This document shows positions 55,146 through 63,959 of a stretch of DNA of 64,000 bases, in pieces. This DNA comes from Streptomyces tuirus (lineage in GTDB: Bacteria; Actinomycetota; Actinomycetes; Streptomycetales; Streptomycetaceae): NCBI GenBank assembly GCA_018195615.1, contig JAGTPG010000002.1, positions 3,042,501-3,106,500 of the forward strand. The letters run 5' to 3'. Position numbers and translations under genes: made by a program. The notes below the pieces were generated by a model, which made no database searches, had not been told where the DNA came from, and saw nothing but the letters and a program-made list of their open reading frames with translations. Position 1 is the stretch's first letter, and each line of letters starts with the position of its first letter.

Positions 55146-55913
55146 TCAGCGTCCGTTGAAGCGCGGGGCGCGCTTCCGCAGGAACGCCGTCATCCCCTCC
55201 TTCTGGTCGTCGGTGGCGAACAGGGCGTGGAACACCCGCCGTTCGAAGCGGATGCCGTCCCGCAGTCCCGACTCCAGGGCCCGGTCGACGCACTCGCGGG
55301 CCGCCCTGACCGCCTGGCGGCCGTACGAGGCGATCGTCGCCGCCGCTTCGAGGGCCTCGGGCAGGACCCGGTCGTCCGGGACCACTCGGGAGACGAGACC
55401 GCAGCTTCCAGCCTCCCGTGCGTCCATGGTGCGACCGGTGAGGATCAGATCCATCGCCTTCGCCCGGCCGACCAGTCGGGTCAGCCGCTGGGTGCCGCCG
55501 ATGCCGGGGATCACGCCCAGTCGGATCTCGGGCTGGCCGAAGACCGCCGACTCCCCCGCGACGACCAGATCGCACATCATCGCCAGCTCACAACCGCCGC
55601 CCAGGGCGGGGCCGTTGACTGCGGCGATCTTCGGGGTGCGGAGGTCCGCGAACTCCTCCCAGGCGCCGAAGTAGTCCTCGGCCGCCATGTCCACGGCCGA
55701 CTTCCCGGCCATCTCCTTGATGTCGGCGCCCGACGCGAAGACCCCCTCCGAGCCGGTGACGACGAAGCAGCCGGACTCGGGGTCCGAGTCCAGCGGACGC
55801 AGCACGTCCAGGAGTTCGGCGAGCAGCTCACCGCTGAGCGCGTTGCGGACGTGCGGGCGGTGCAGGCGCACCGTCACCACTCGGCCGTGCCGCTCGATCT
55901 TCAGGTTGTTCAT
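55146..55913 (-). CDS. Enoyl-CoA hydratase/isomerase family protein (255 aa)
   Basis: Crotonase fold: VFASGADIKEMA (oxyanion), NGPALGGGCELAMMCD with the first catalytic Glu, and FGQPEIRLGVIPGIGGTQRL with the second. The C-terminal trimerisation helix ends RKRAPRFNGR. It hydrates trans-2-enoyl-CoA in fatty acid or phenylacetate degradation. The upstream gene on the same strand (55935 onward) is a broken adenylation/oxidoreductase gene, 21 bp away, so they form an operon. ATG 55913. Confidence 0.9.
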   Translation of the reverse strand: MNNLKIERHGRVVTVRLHRPHVRNALSGELLAELLDVLRPLDSDPESGCFVVTGSEGVFASGADIKEMAGKSAVDMAAEDYFGAWEEFADLRTPKIAAVNGPALGGGCELAMMCDLVVAGESAVFGQPEIRLGVIPGIGGTQRLTRLVGRAKAMDLILTGRTMDAREAGSCGLVSRVVPDDRVLPEALEAAATIASYGRQAVRAARECVDRALESGLRDGIRFERRVFHALFATDDQKEGMTAFLRKRAPRFNGR

Positions 55914-55934
55914 GTGCCTTCTCCTTCGGTGGGG

Positions 55935-56847
55935 TCACGAGTCCCAGATCGCGCCGTACGCCGGAACGCCCCGCCGTTCCAGGCCGTGCACCACCTGCCA
56001 GGTCAGCCGCTTGTTGGAGATGCAGATGACCGCCTCCGCGCCGAAGTCGGCGTACGCGGCGTGGGCGAGCCGCACCATGTCGGGCTTGCCGTGCCGGGAG
56101 GTGTCCCAGATGAGGGCGTGCGGCTGGACGGCGAGGATCTCGTCGACGAGTGCGTCTCCGTAGGTGGCCCGGGGGTCGCGGGTCGCCCAGACCAGGCGGG
56201 AGGGGACCTCGGCGGCGAGCAGGTGGGGCAGGCAGGGGCCGATGCCGCTGCCGGTCGCCACGTAGACGACCTTTCTGAACAGGACCTCGATGTTGGCGAC
56301 TCCGGCCGTGGTGATGCCCTTCACCCACACCCGGTCGGGCAGGTCGTCGATGAAGGAGCCGGTCCAGTCACCGGCCCGGGAGATGGTGAGCCGGAAGCCG
56401 GACTCGCCGGGGCGGGGACGTTGGCGAAGGAGTGCCACTCCTTCAGCGGACTGCGGCTGATCGCGGTGGACGAGCCCGCGAACGGAGTCTCGCCATGGTC
56501 GAAGCGGGCCAGCACCACATGGGAGGAGGGGCGTTCGAGCCGCACGTCCACCTTGCGCAGCCGCAGCCAGGGCAGGGCGACGCTGAAGGTGACCACCGCG
56601 AGCACGCCGACCTCCGGGAGGCCCGGCGACGACAGCAGCGTGTGCGTCCAGAACACTCGGCGTGCCGGTCGAGCTCGCCGTAGGTGAGGCGCGCGCCCAG
56701 GTGTTCGGCGGCCACGGCGTGCGGGGTGGCCGCGGCGTGCCGGGCGACGGCGTGGTGCAGGAGCGGGTCGGGGACGGGGACGGTGGGGCCCCGGCCGTAC
56801 TGCCGGAACAGCTGCCGGTCCTTGGGGGTGAGATGGCGCAGAGGCAT
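55935..56847 (-). pseudogene. Truncated adenylation-domain/NAD-binding oxidoreductase fusion (TmpA-like)
   Basis: From ATG 56847 the first 65 codons (LLHHAVARHAAATPHAVAAEH, RLTYGELDRHA) are the start of an AMP-forming adenylation domain. They stop abruptly near 56650 and the text continues in another frame as VFWTHTLLSSPGLPEVGVLAVVTF and then a ferredoxin-reductase-like, NAD-binding part (VVYVATGSGIGPCLPHL, VWATRDPRATYG). That part ends at 55935. The rest of the adenylation domain (several hundred residues) is missing. A second shift at the G run 56414-56417 is a one-base error. Fungal TmpA and related enzymes combine such parts. The missing block is a real deletion or an assembly loss. Confidence 0.6.
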
Positions 56848-57048
56848 GATCGGATGGCCTCCTGGCTGTTTCGAGGGTCGGATTGCCACCGCGGTGGAGC
56901 CGCGGTGGATGCAGCCGTGAGCGGCGGGCATGCCCGGTTGTCGAACGCCGTGCGGAGTCCTGCGTGCGCTGCGCGTAGCGAGAGCGTAGTGCTGCTGCTT
57001 CAACTCTCAACGAGTCGGATCAGCCAGAAAAGAACGCAATGAGCCACA

Positions 57049-57067
57049 TGTGACGTTGTCCGTCACA
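57049..57067. promoter_or_regulatory. Perfect palindrome TGTGACG-N5-CGTCACA
   Basis: A seven-base inverted repeat with a five-base centre lies in the 370 bp divergent region between the broken adenylation gene and nasA. It resembles a Crp-like half-site but has a longer gap (TGTGA-N9-TCACA), so another regulator is likely. Confidence 0.55.
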
Positions 57068-57164
57068 CAGGCAACGCACGTGCCGGTCGGCGACGACCTG
57101 AAGGCGGGCAGGCGTGTGCCTCACGCGGGACGGACGACGGCGGGGAGGTCCCCGTCCCGGCCGC

Positions 57165-57202
57165 GTAACAGGGAACCGCCGCGCACGTAACACGGCCGAA
57201 GC
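57165..57202 (+). promoter_or_regulatory. Candidate GlnR box upstream of nasA
   Basis: GTAAC occurs at 57165-57169 and 57187-57191, exactly 22 bases apart, and GAAGC follows the second after six bases. This is the GlnR pattern gTnAc-n6-GaAAc with 22-base period; the b-site of the first unit is poor. GlnR controls nasA in S. coelicolor. The box ends only 12 bases before the chosen start, unusual unless the transcript is leaderless. Confidence 0.45.
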
Positions 57203-57214
57203 ACGCTGAACGGT

Positions 57215-59322
57215 ATGCAGAACACCGCGACGCCCACGCACTGCCCGTACTGCGCCCTGCAGTGCGGGATGAACCTGACCCCGCGCCGGACGGGACCGTC
57301 GAGGTGAGTGAGCGTGCGGACTTCCCGGTGAACCGTGGCGCGCTGTGCGGCAAGGGCCGTACGGCCCCGGCGGTGCTCTCCACGAGCGTCCGCCTGTCCT
57401 CGCCGCTGGTGCGGGACGAGAGCGGGTCGCTGGTGCCGGCCTCCTGGGACGAGGCGCTGGACCGGATCGCCGAGGGGCTGCGCCGTACGCGCGCGGAGTA
57501 CGGGGCGGACGGGGTCGGGGTGTTCGGCGGGGGCGGGCTGACGAACGAGAAGGCGTACACGCTCGGCAAGTTCGCGCGGGTGGTGCTCGGCACGTCCCAG
57601 ATCGACTACAACGGCCGTTTCTGCATGTCGTCGGCCGCGGCGGCCGGTATCAAGGCCTTCGGTCTGGACCGCGGGCTGCCGTTCCCGCTGGAGGACATCC
57701 CGAAGACCGGCTGCGTGATCCTGGTCGGCTCGAATCTCGCGGAGACCATGCCGCCGTCCCTGCGGTTCTTCACCGAACTGAAGGAGAACGGCGGCACGCT
57801 GATCGTCATCGACCCGCGCCGCACGAAGACCGCCGAGCAGGCCGACCTGCACCTGGCGCCCCGGCCGGGCACGGACCTGGCGCTGGCGCTGGGTCTGCTG
57901 CATCTGGTGATCGCCGAGGGGCGGGTGGACGAGGAGTACGTCCAGGAGCGGACCGTGGGGTGGGAGGACGCCCGGGCCGCCGCGATGGCGCACTGGCCGG
58001 AGTACGTGGAGCGGATCACGGGGGTGTCCGTTCCCCGACTCCGTGAGACCGTACGGCTGTTCTGCGAGCCGGAGTCGGCCATGGTGCTCACCGCACGCGG
58101 GCCCGAGCAGCAGTCCAAGGGCACCGACACGGTGGGCGCGTGGATCAACCTGTGCCTGGCGACCGGCCGGGCGGGCCGGCCGCTGTCCGGGTACGGCTGT
58201 CTGACCGGGCAGGGCAACGGGCAGGGTGGACGCGAACACGGGCAGAAGGCCGACCAGTTGCCGGGCTACCGCAAGCTCGACGACCCGGAGGCGCGGCGGC
58301 ATGTCGCCGAGGTGTGGGGTGTGGACCCGGACTCGCTGCCCGGCCCGGGGCGCAGTGCCTACGAGCTGCTGGACGCGCTGGGCACCGACATCAAGTCCCT
58401 GCTGCTGATGGCGTCCAACCCGGTGGTGTCGGCGCCGCGCGCCGCGCACATCGAGGAGCGCATCAGGTCGCTGGACTTCCTGGCCGTCTGTGACGTGGTG
58501 CTGTCGGAGACGGCGGCACTCGCGGACGTGGTCCTGCCGGTCACGCAGTGGGCCGAGGAGACGGGCACGACGACCAACCTGGAGGGCCGTGTGCTGCTCC
58601 GCCGCCGGGCCATCACGCCGCCGGACGGCGTCCGCAGCGACCTGGAGGTCCTCCACGAGCTGGCCGCGCGTCTGGGCGTGGAGAAGGGTTTCCCGACCGA
58701 CCCGGAGGCCGTCTTCGAGGAACTCCGCCGGGCGAGCGCGGGCGGGGCGGCGGACTACTCGGGGATCACGTACGGGAGGCTGGTGGAAGAGGACGGGGTG
58801 TTCTGGCCGTGTCCCGCGGTGGAGTCGCCGGACGCCGGTGACACGACGGACGAGGCGCACCCCGGCACCCCCCGCCTCTTCCTGGACCGTTTCGCCACCC
58901 CCGACGGACGGGCCCGCTTCGTCCCCGTGACGCACCGCGCGACCGCCGAGGAACCGGACGACGAGTACCCGGTGCTGCTCACCACCGGGCGGGTCGTGGC
59001 GCAGTACCAGTCCGGGGCGCAGACCCGGCGCGTGGCGGAGCTGAACGCCGCGGCCCCCGGGCCGTTCGTGGAGCTGCATCCGCGGCTGGCGGCCCGGCTC
59101 GGGGCGGCCGAGGGCGATCCGGTGGCCGTCGTGTCGCGGCGGGGCCGGGCCGTGGCGCCCGCGAGGATCACGAACGCCATCCGGCCCGACACTGTCTTCA
59201 TGCCGTTCCACTGGCCGGGCGAGGGCCGCGCCAACTCCCTCACCAACCCCGCGCTCGACCCGACCTCCCGGATGCCGGAGTTCAAGGCGTGCGCGGTGCG
59301 GTTGGAGGCAGTGCGGCCTTAG
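57215..59322 (+). CDS. nasA: Assimilatory nitrate reductase-type molybdopterin oxidoreductase NasA (about 702 aa), frame broken
   Basis: DMSO-reductase family enzyme. CPYCALQCGM and ALCGKGRTAP give the four cysteines of an N-terminal [4Fe-4S] cluster. RFCMSSAAAAGIKAFG, LVGSNLAETMP and IVIDPRRTKTAEQAD bind the molybdopterin cofactor. The C-terminal domain has LLTTGRVVAQYQSGAQTRR and FHWPGEGRANSLTNPALDP. Length and position fit S. coelicolor NasA (SCO2473), needed for growth on nitrate. A formate dehydrogenase-like activity is the alternative. The frame breaks near 57281-57284, early after ATG 57215. Confidence 0.8.
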
Positions 59323-59800
59323 GCCGTGTACTGGCGGGCCGGGGCCGGTGACTCGGTGAGGCCGGGCATGTCGTCCCGGCTGCGCAGGGCGGTCGCCGCT
59401 GTCCGGTGGCCCAGGCGCAGTCGTGCCGCCTCGTCGAGGTCTCGCAGGACGCCGGAGAGGTATCCCGCGGCGAAGGCGTCGCCCGCGCCGACCGGTTCGA
59501 CCACCTCGACCGGGAGGGCGGGGACGAAGGTGACCTCGCCCCCGCGTACGAGGTCGCGCCGTGCTCGGCGTCCTTGACGACGACCAGCGGTGCGGGGGCG
59601 AGCAGTTCCGCGATGTCGTCGGGGCGGGCCGTGCCCCACAGGGCCTCGGCCTCGTCGCGCCCCACGAAGACCAGGTCCGCCGCGCGGGCGAGGTCCCGCA
59701 GCGCAGGTGCCGCGTCCGCGCCGCGTCCGCTCCACAGGGCGGGGCGGTGGTTGACGTCGAAGGAGACGATCGGCCGGAACGCCGACGGGCTCCCGACCGA
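59319..59800 (-). pseudogene. C-terminal part of a PfkB-family sugar kinase
   Basis: Recognisable parts are SFDVNHRPALWSGRG, LVFVGRDEAEALWG, VVVKDAEHGA and VEVVEPVGAGDAFAAGYLSG, which is the PfkB signature 2 with catalytic Asp. They need a shift near 59541 (a run one base short). The N-terminal third with the substrate lid is absent; the sequence instead runs into a dehydrogenase tail. Functional kinase activity is unlikely as written. Confidence 0.65.
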
Positions 59801-60107
59801 CGGCGGCCGCCGCGCCTCCGTCGAGCCGCAGCAGCACCTTGCTGCTCGCGCTCGCCGGGTCCGCCGCGACCGCGAGGGCCTGTTCGGCCTGGTCCAGGGG
59901 GAAGCGGTGTCACCAGGTCACCCAGGGCGGCGGGCTCGGCCGTGCCCGGCAGGTTGCCGACCTGCACCAGGGTGCCGCCACGGGCCGTGGCCCGCAGGAC
60001 CGCCCCCGGCGCGGCCGGTGCCCCGGACGCCTCGAAGACGACGTCGACGTCCCGCGGGAGGTCCTCGCCCCGGGAGACGTCCACCGTCGCGTCCGCGCCC
60101 ATTCCCC
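59801..60107 (-). pseudogene. Remnant of a zinc-type alcohol (L-idonate 5-) dehydrogenase
   Basis: From the right, MGADATVDVSRGEDL, DVVFEASGAPAA and GGTLVQVGNLPG belong to the NAD-binding domain of MDR-family dehydrogenases, then FPLDQAEQALAVA and KVLLRLDG come from the C-terminus. The N-terminal catalytic domain is missing. About 30 residues after GDLV are also lost, and there is no stop before the kinase remnant. It looks like the remains of an idonate/gluconate catabolic pair. Confidence 0.6.
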
Positions 60108-60170
60108 GAGCTCTTCGTCACCGGTTCCGCGTCCGTGCCGGTGCGGCGCAACGTGGTGGTCTGGGAGTAG
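60108..60170 (+). pseudogene. C-terminal stub of an unidentified plus-strand gene
   Basis: About 20 codons (ELFVTGSASVPVRRNVVVWE) end at TAG 60168-60170. They begin exactly where the divergent dehydrogenase remnant is cut, so a deletion appears to have removed the 5' parts of both genes. The family is not recognisable. Confidence 0.4.
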
Positions 60171-60239
60171 CGGATCCGTACGGCGTCGGGCGGGCCCGCG
60201 TCCCCTGACGCGTACCCGCCCGACGAACTGCCGGCCGGC

Positions 60240-61886
60240 TCAGCCGACGTCGACCGCGCTCCAGGCCGCGGCCACCGCCTGCTGCTCCGTGCTGCCGCTG
60301 CCGTAGAGGTCCTCGGCCGCCTTCAGGGTCGCCGTACGGGCGCCCGCGTAGTCCGTCGAGGACGTCATGTACACCGTCAGGGCGCGGTACCAGATCTTGC
60401 CGAGTTTGGCCTTGCCGATGCCCTTGACCGTGGAGTCGTCACAGGTCGGGGAGGTGTGGCTGACGCCGTTGATGGTCTTCTCGCCGCTGCCCTCGGCGAG
60501 CAGGTACGCGAAGTGGTTGCCGACGCCCGAGGAGTAGTGCACGTCGACGTCGGCCAGTTTCTCGCTCCAGCAGTCGGCCGACTTGCCGTCCTTCGAGGGC
60601 TTGTCCATGTAGCGCAGGGCGTCGCGCCCGAGTCCGGAGCGGACGACCTTCTCGCCGATCAGCCAGTCACCGGGGTCCTTCGCGTTGTTCGCGTAGAACT
60701 CGACCAGCGTGCCGAAGATGTCCGACGTGGCCTCGTTCAGTCCGCCGGACTCGCCCGAGTACGTCAGCGCCGCCGTCTTCGACGTCACGCCGTGGGACAT
60801 CTCGTGTGCGGCCACGTCCAGCGACACCAGCGGGCCCATCACCTTCCCGTCGCCGTCGCCGTACGTCATGCAGAAGCAGTTGTCGTCCCAGAAGGCGTTG
60901 TTGTAGTCCTTGCCGTAGTGGACGCGGTTGAACGAGCCCTTGCCGTCGCCGGCGATGCCGTTGCGGCCGTGCGTCTTCTTGTAGTAGTCCCAGGTGACGT
61001 CCGTGCCGTACTGGGCGTCCACCGCCACCGTCGCGCGGTCGGAGGTCGCGCCGGTGGCCCAGTGGTTGTCGGCGTCCGTGAACAGCGTCGCGGGGGCGCG
61101 GGTCAGACAGATGGTCAGCAGGCACTTGTCCGTCTGGTTCGCCGCGTCGCCCGTGTACGTGCCGCCGCGCGTAGCGTCCTTCAGCTGGTACGACGACCCC
61201 GACCGCGTCGTCTCCAGCGGAACCGTGCCGCCGTAGAGGGACTTGCCGTCCCCCGAGGCCGACTCCAGGGTGTCCCAGGCGTCTATTCGGGCACCGGTCG
61301 TCGCGTCGGTCAGCACCGTGCGCCCGACCGGGTTGCCGAGGCCGTCGTGCGCCACCGCGTCCGTCTGCCAGGCCAGCTTGGGGGCGCCGTGCAGGGCGTC
61401 GACGACCAGGCGCGGCTTGGCGGTCAGCTTCTTCAGGGTCTCGCCGAGGTGTGCGGCGCGCAGCAGGCTCGCCGCGAGGTCGGCTGCCTTCGGCGCGGTC
61501 ACCTTCGGTGTGACGGTGGCGAGGGAGAGCCCGGACTTCGTGGCCCGGCTGGTGCCGCGGTAGGTGCCGTCCGGGTTCAGGTGGAGGACGAAGTCGCCGC
61601 CGAGTACGGGGAGTCGGTGGTAGGTGCGGTCGTAGCGGACGTGCCGGGTGCCGTCCTCGTCCACGACGACGTCCCGGACCTTCGTCTCCTGCGCCGAGCT
61701 GAGGCCCAGGTGCGCGGCCCGGTCGGCGAGGACCGATTCGGCACTGTCGATCACATCGGACCGGGTCGGCCGGTCCTCCGCCAGGGCGGTCGGGGAGAGG
61801 GTGGCGGCCAGCAGGGCGGCGGTGCCGGTGACGGCCGCACCGACGGCGGCCGGACGGGAACCTCGGACCTGACGTATCCGACTCAT
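60240..61886 (-). CDS. Secreted M4 (thermolysin-family) zinc metalloprotease (548 aa)
   Basis: Signal peptide (AVGAAVTGTAALLAATLSPTALA), FTP/PepSY propeptide (residues 40-195) and M4 catalytic domain. The zinc site is AAHEMSHGV with the third ligand in SGGLNEATSDIFG; the C-terminal helix has the VHYSSGVGNHFAYLLAEG motif with the catalytic His. ATG 61886 has GAGGAGA three bases upstream, better than ATG 61898. It is an extracellular protease. Downstream lie gene remnants. Confidence 0.95.
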   Translation of the reverse strand: MSRIRQVRGSRPAAVGAAVTGTAALLAATLSPTALAEDRPTRSDVIDSAESVLADRAAHLGLSSAQETKVRDVVVDEDGTRHVRYDRTYHRLPVLGGDFVLHLNPDGTYRGTSRATKSGLSLATVTPKVTAPKAADLAASLLRAAHLGETLKKLTAKPRLVVDALHGAPKLAWQTDAVAHDGLGNPVGRTVLTDATTGARIDAWDTLESASGDGKSLYGGTVPLETTRSGSSYQLKDATRGGTYTGDAANQTDKCLLTICLTRAPATLFTDADNHWATGATSDRATVAVDAQYGTDVTWDYYKKTHGRNGIAGDGKGSFNRVHYGKDYNNAFWDDNCFCMTYGDGDGKVMGPLVSLDVAAHEMSHGVTSKTAALTYSGESGGLNEATSDIFGTLVEFYANNAKDPGDWLIGEKVVRSGLGRDALRYMDKPSKDGKSADCWSEKLADVDVHYSSGVGNHFAYLLAEGSGEKTINGVSHTSPTCDDSTVKGIGKAKLGKIWYRALTVYMTSSTDYAGARTATLKAAEDLYGSGSTEQQAVAAAWSAVDVG

Positions 61887-62025
61887 CGGTCTCCTCATAC
61901 GGGCGCACCCGGTCGCGTGGGGTCGACCGGGTGCGGCGTTGATGTTGACCGCGAGTTAAGGCGGCCCGGACATGTCATGTCCATAGGCCCGGTGTGGAGG
62001 TGTGTGAGGGTGGAGAATCGTTCCT

Positions 62026-62442
62026 TTGACCCTCCCTTTCTTCGTCTACGGCACCCTCCGCCCCGGCGAGGTGAACCACGACCTCTTCCTGCGCGGCCGC
62101 ACCCGCTCCGAGGAGCCGGGGCGGCTCACGGGGGCGGTGCTGTACGAGGGGCCGGGCTATCCCTACGCGGTCGAGGAGCCGGGCGGCTGCGTGGTGAGCG
62201 GGGAGCTCGTGACCGCGCTGCCGGACACGTACGCGGAGCTGCTCGCCGAGCTCGACCGGCTGGAGGAGTACGTGCCCGGCGACCCGCGCAGCCTGTACGA
62301 ACGCGTCGAGCGGAAGGTCGTACGGGACGCGGACGGGGCGGTGGTCCGCGCCTGGGTGTACGTGGCCGCGCCCGCCGTCGCCGCACGGCTCCGGGCCCGG
62401 GGGAGGCCGATCGCGGGCGGGGACTGGCGGACGCGGGGGTGA
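62026..62442 (+). CDS. Gamma-glutamylcyclotransferase-like (AIG2/GGCT) protein (138 aa)
   Basis: The fold is shown by FVYGTLRPGEVNHDLF (substrate loop), LYEGPGYPYAVEE with ELLAELDRLEEYVPGD, where the catalytic Glu occurs, and AWVYVA. It would cleave gamma-glutamyl amines to 5-oxoproline. Start TTG 62026 is weak, but no other start keeps the first strand; GGTGGAG lies about 10 bases upstream. Divergent from the protease gene. Confidence 0.8.
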   Translation: MTLPFFVYGTLRPGEVNHDLFLRGRTRSEEPGRLTGAVLYEGPGYPYAVEEPGGCVVSGELVTALPDTYAELLAELDRLEEYVPGDPRSLYERVERKVVRDADGAVVRAWVYVAAPAVAARLRARGRPIAGGDWRTRG

Positions 62443-62476
62443 GGGAGCGGGGCGCTTCCAGGAAGGCGCTCGCGGG

Positions 62477-63093
62477 TCAGCCCGTGTACGGCCACCTCCC
62501 CCTGGCGTCCCGCAACGCCCTGCCCCACCACACCAGTTGGTCCAGCATGGTCTTCGCCGCCGCGTCCGGGCCCGTCCGGTCCCGCAGGGTGCCCTCGTCA
62601 TCGAAGGACGCGCCGGCGTTGTGGAAGGAGACGGTGTCGCGGACCGTCACGGCGTGGAGTTCGGCGAAGACCTGGCGGAGATGCTCCACGGCACGCAGAC
62701 CGCCGGCCAGTCCGCCGTAGGAGACGAGGGCGACCGGCTTGGCCCGCCACTCGCCGTAGTGCCAGTCGACGAGGTTCTTCAGGCCTGCCGGGAAGGAGTG
62801 GTTGTACTCGGGCGTGAGGACCACGAAGGCGTCCGCGTCTGCCAGCTTCGGGTGATGCCGGACAGCGCGGCGGTCGCCTCGGGGGTCGGTTCGAAGGAGG
62901 TCGGCAGCTCGGCGTCGGCGACGTCCACCACCTCGGCGACCAGGTCGTCCCGGTTCCGGAGGTGATCGAGGAGCCAGTCGGCCACGACGGGGCCGAAGCG
63001 GCCGTGGCGGTTGCTGCCGACGACGAGGGTGACACGGAGAGGGCCCGTCGAGGGCTGGGCAGCGGTGGGTGCGTCGGTAACGGCTGTGTTCAT
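62477..63093 (-). CDS. NADPH-dependent FMN reductase (about 205 aa), frame broken
   Basis: Flavodoxin-like fold: VTLVVGSNRHGRFGPVVADWL binds FMN phosphate, VVLTPEYNHSFPAGLKNLVDW is the hallmark of the FMN_red (YLR011w-like) family, and LVSYGGLAGGLRA lies near the flavin. The frame breaks near 62858 where one base is missing between SGI and HPKLADADAF. ATG 63093. It reduces FMN or quinones. Confidence 0.85.
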
Positions 63094-63365
63094 ACCGCAG
63101 AGGCTCGTACCTCAACCATTCTTGAGGTCAAGCGGTGAGGTGCCCCCACACCGGGGTCACCCGTTCACACGCCCCTCCCGCGCATTTCCGTGCCCCGGCC
63201 GGCGAACGCCCGTGACCTGCCGAAACAACTCCGATGAGCCGTTCTGGCAACCTTCCCTGACACCCATTCACCCCAATTCTGACGCTCCATCAGAAAGCGC
63301 GGTCGGTCCGCTGCCCGTTACCTCGGAAGGGCAGGTGCACGACCGAACCGCTCGAAGGAGCACCG
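63094..63365. other. Intergenic region
   Basis: No gene. TCTGA-N7-TCAGA (63279-63295) is a small inverted repeat upstream of the secreted protein gene; GAAGGAG precedes its start. Confidence 0.4.
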
Positions 63366-63881
63366 ATGCGACGTACCGCCCGGCCGCTGACCGGTACCGC
63401 GCTCGCCGTCGCCGCCGTGGCTCTCGCCGTCGCCCCCGCGTACGGCGCGCCCGCCGATGACGTGGAGGTGTACCCGTCCTCGGTCGTCCCGGGCGGCCGG
63501 GTCACGGTCCGCACGGCGGCCTGCGGGGAGGGCGGCACGGCGACCGGCGACGCCGGCGCGGTGGGGGCCGGTTCCCTCAGCCTGGCGCCGGGCCCGGACG
63601 AGAAGGGGGCGACCGGCAGCTTCAGGGTGCCGCCGAGTGCGGTGCCGGGGACGTACGAGATCGCCGCGACGTGCACCGGGAGCGGCCGGCGGGTCACCGG
63701 GGACCTGGTGGTGACGCTGACGTCCGAGCGGGTGCATCCCCGGGGGAGTGTGAAGACGGGGGTCGGCGGCGCTCTGGGCCCCGACCCCGTGCAGACCGCG
63801 GCCGGTGTGACGGCCCTCGCCGTCGCCGCCGCGGGCGGTACCTGGCTCCTGCATCGCCGGGCGAGAGGCGACGGGATCTGA
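63366..63881 (+). CDS. Secreted protein with C-terminal membrane anchor (171 aa)
   Basis: Signal peptide ALAVAAVALAVAPAYGAPA (residues 12-30), an immunoglobulin-like beta-rich central part (DVEVYPSSVVPGGRVTVRTAACG, SFRVPPSAVPGTYEIAATC), and a C-terminal helix (TAAGVTALAVAAAGGTWLLH) followed by RRARGD. In Streptomyces such proteins often lie upstream of class F sortase genes; a sortase would be beyond the window edge. ATG 63366 follows GAAGGAG. Confidence 0.75.
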   Translation: MRRTARPLTGTALAVAAVALAVAPAYGAPADDVEVYPSSVVPGGRVTVRTAACGEGGTATGDAGAVGAGSLSLAPGPDEKGATGSFRVPPSAVPGTYEIAATCTGSGRRVTGDLVVTLTSERVHPRGSVKTGVGGALGPDPVQTAAGVTALAVAAAGGTWLLHRRARGDGI

Positions 63882-63959
63882 CGGACACCCTCCGCTGTCC
63901 GTCGCCGGTACCGCGGATCCCCTCCCCCTCCGGGTCCGACGCCCCTCGCGGCCCGGAGG
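63881..63959 (+). terminator. Two hairpins after the last gene
   Basis: ACGGACA/TGTCCGT (63881-63887, 63896-63902) begins in the stop codon. CCTCCGGG/CCCGGAGG (63927-63934, 63952-63959) follows. Both are GC stems without a clear T run, as common in Streptomyces termination. Confidence 0.5.

Noticed and set aside
57121..60102. Minus-strand open frame of about 990 codons over nasA
   Set aside because: Only its first part (60102 to about 59900) is recognisable, as the dehydrogenase remnant. The rest is antisense to nasA.
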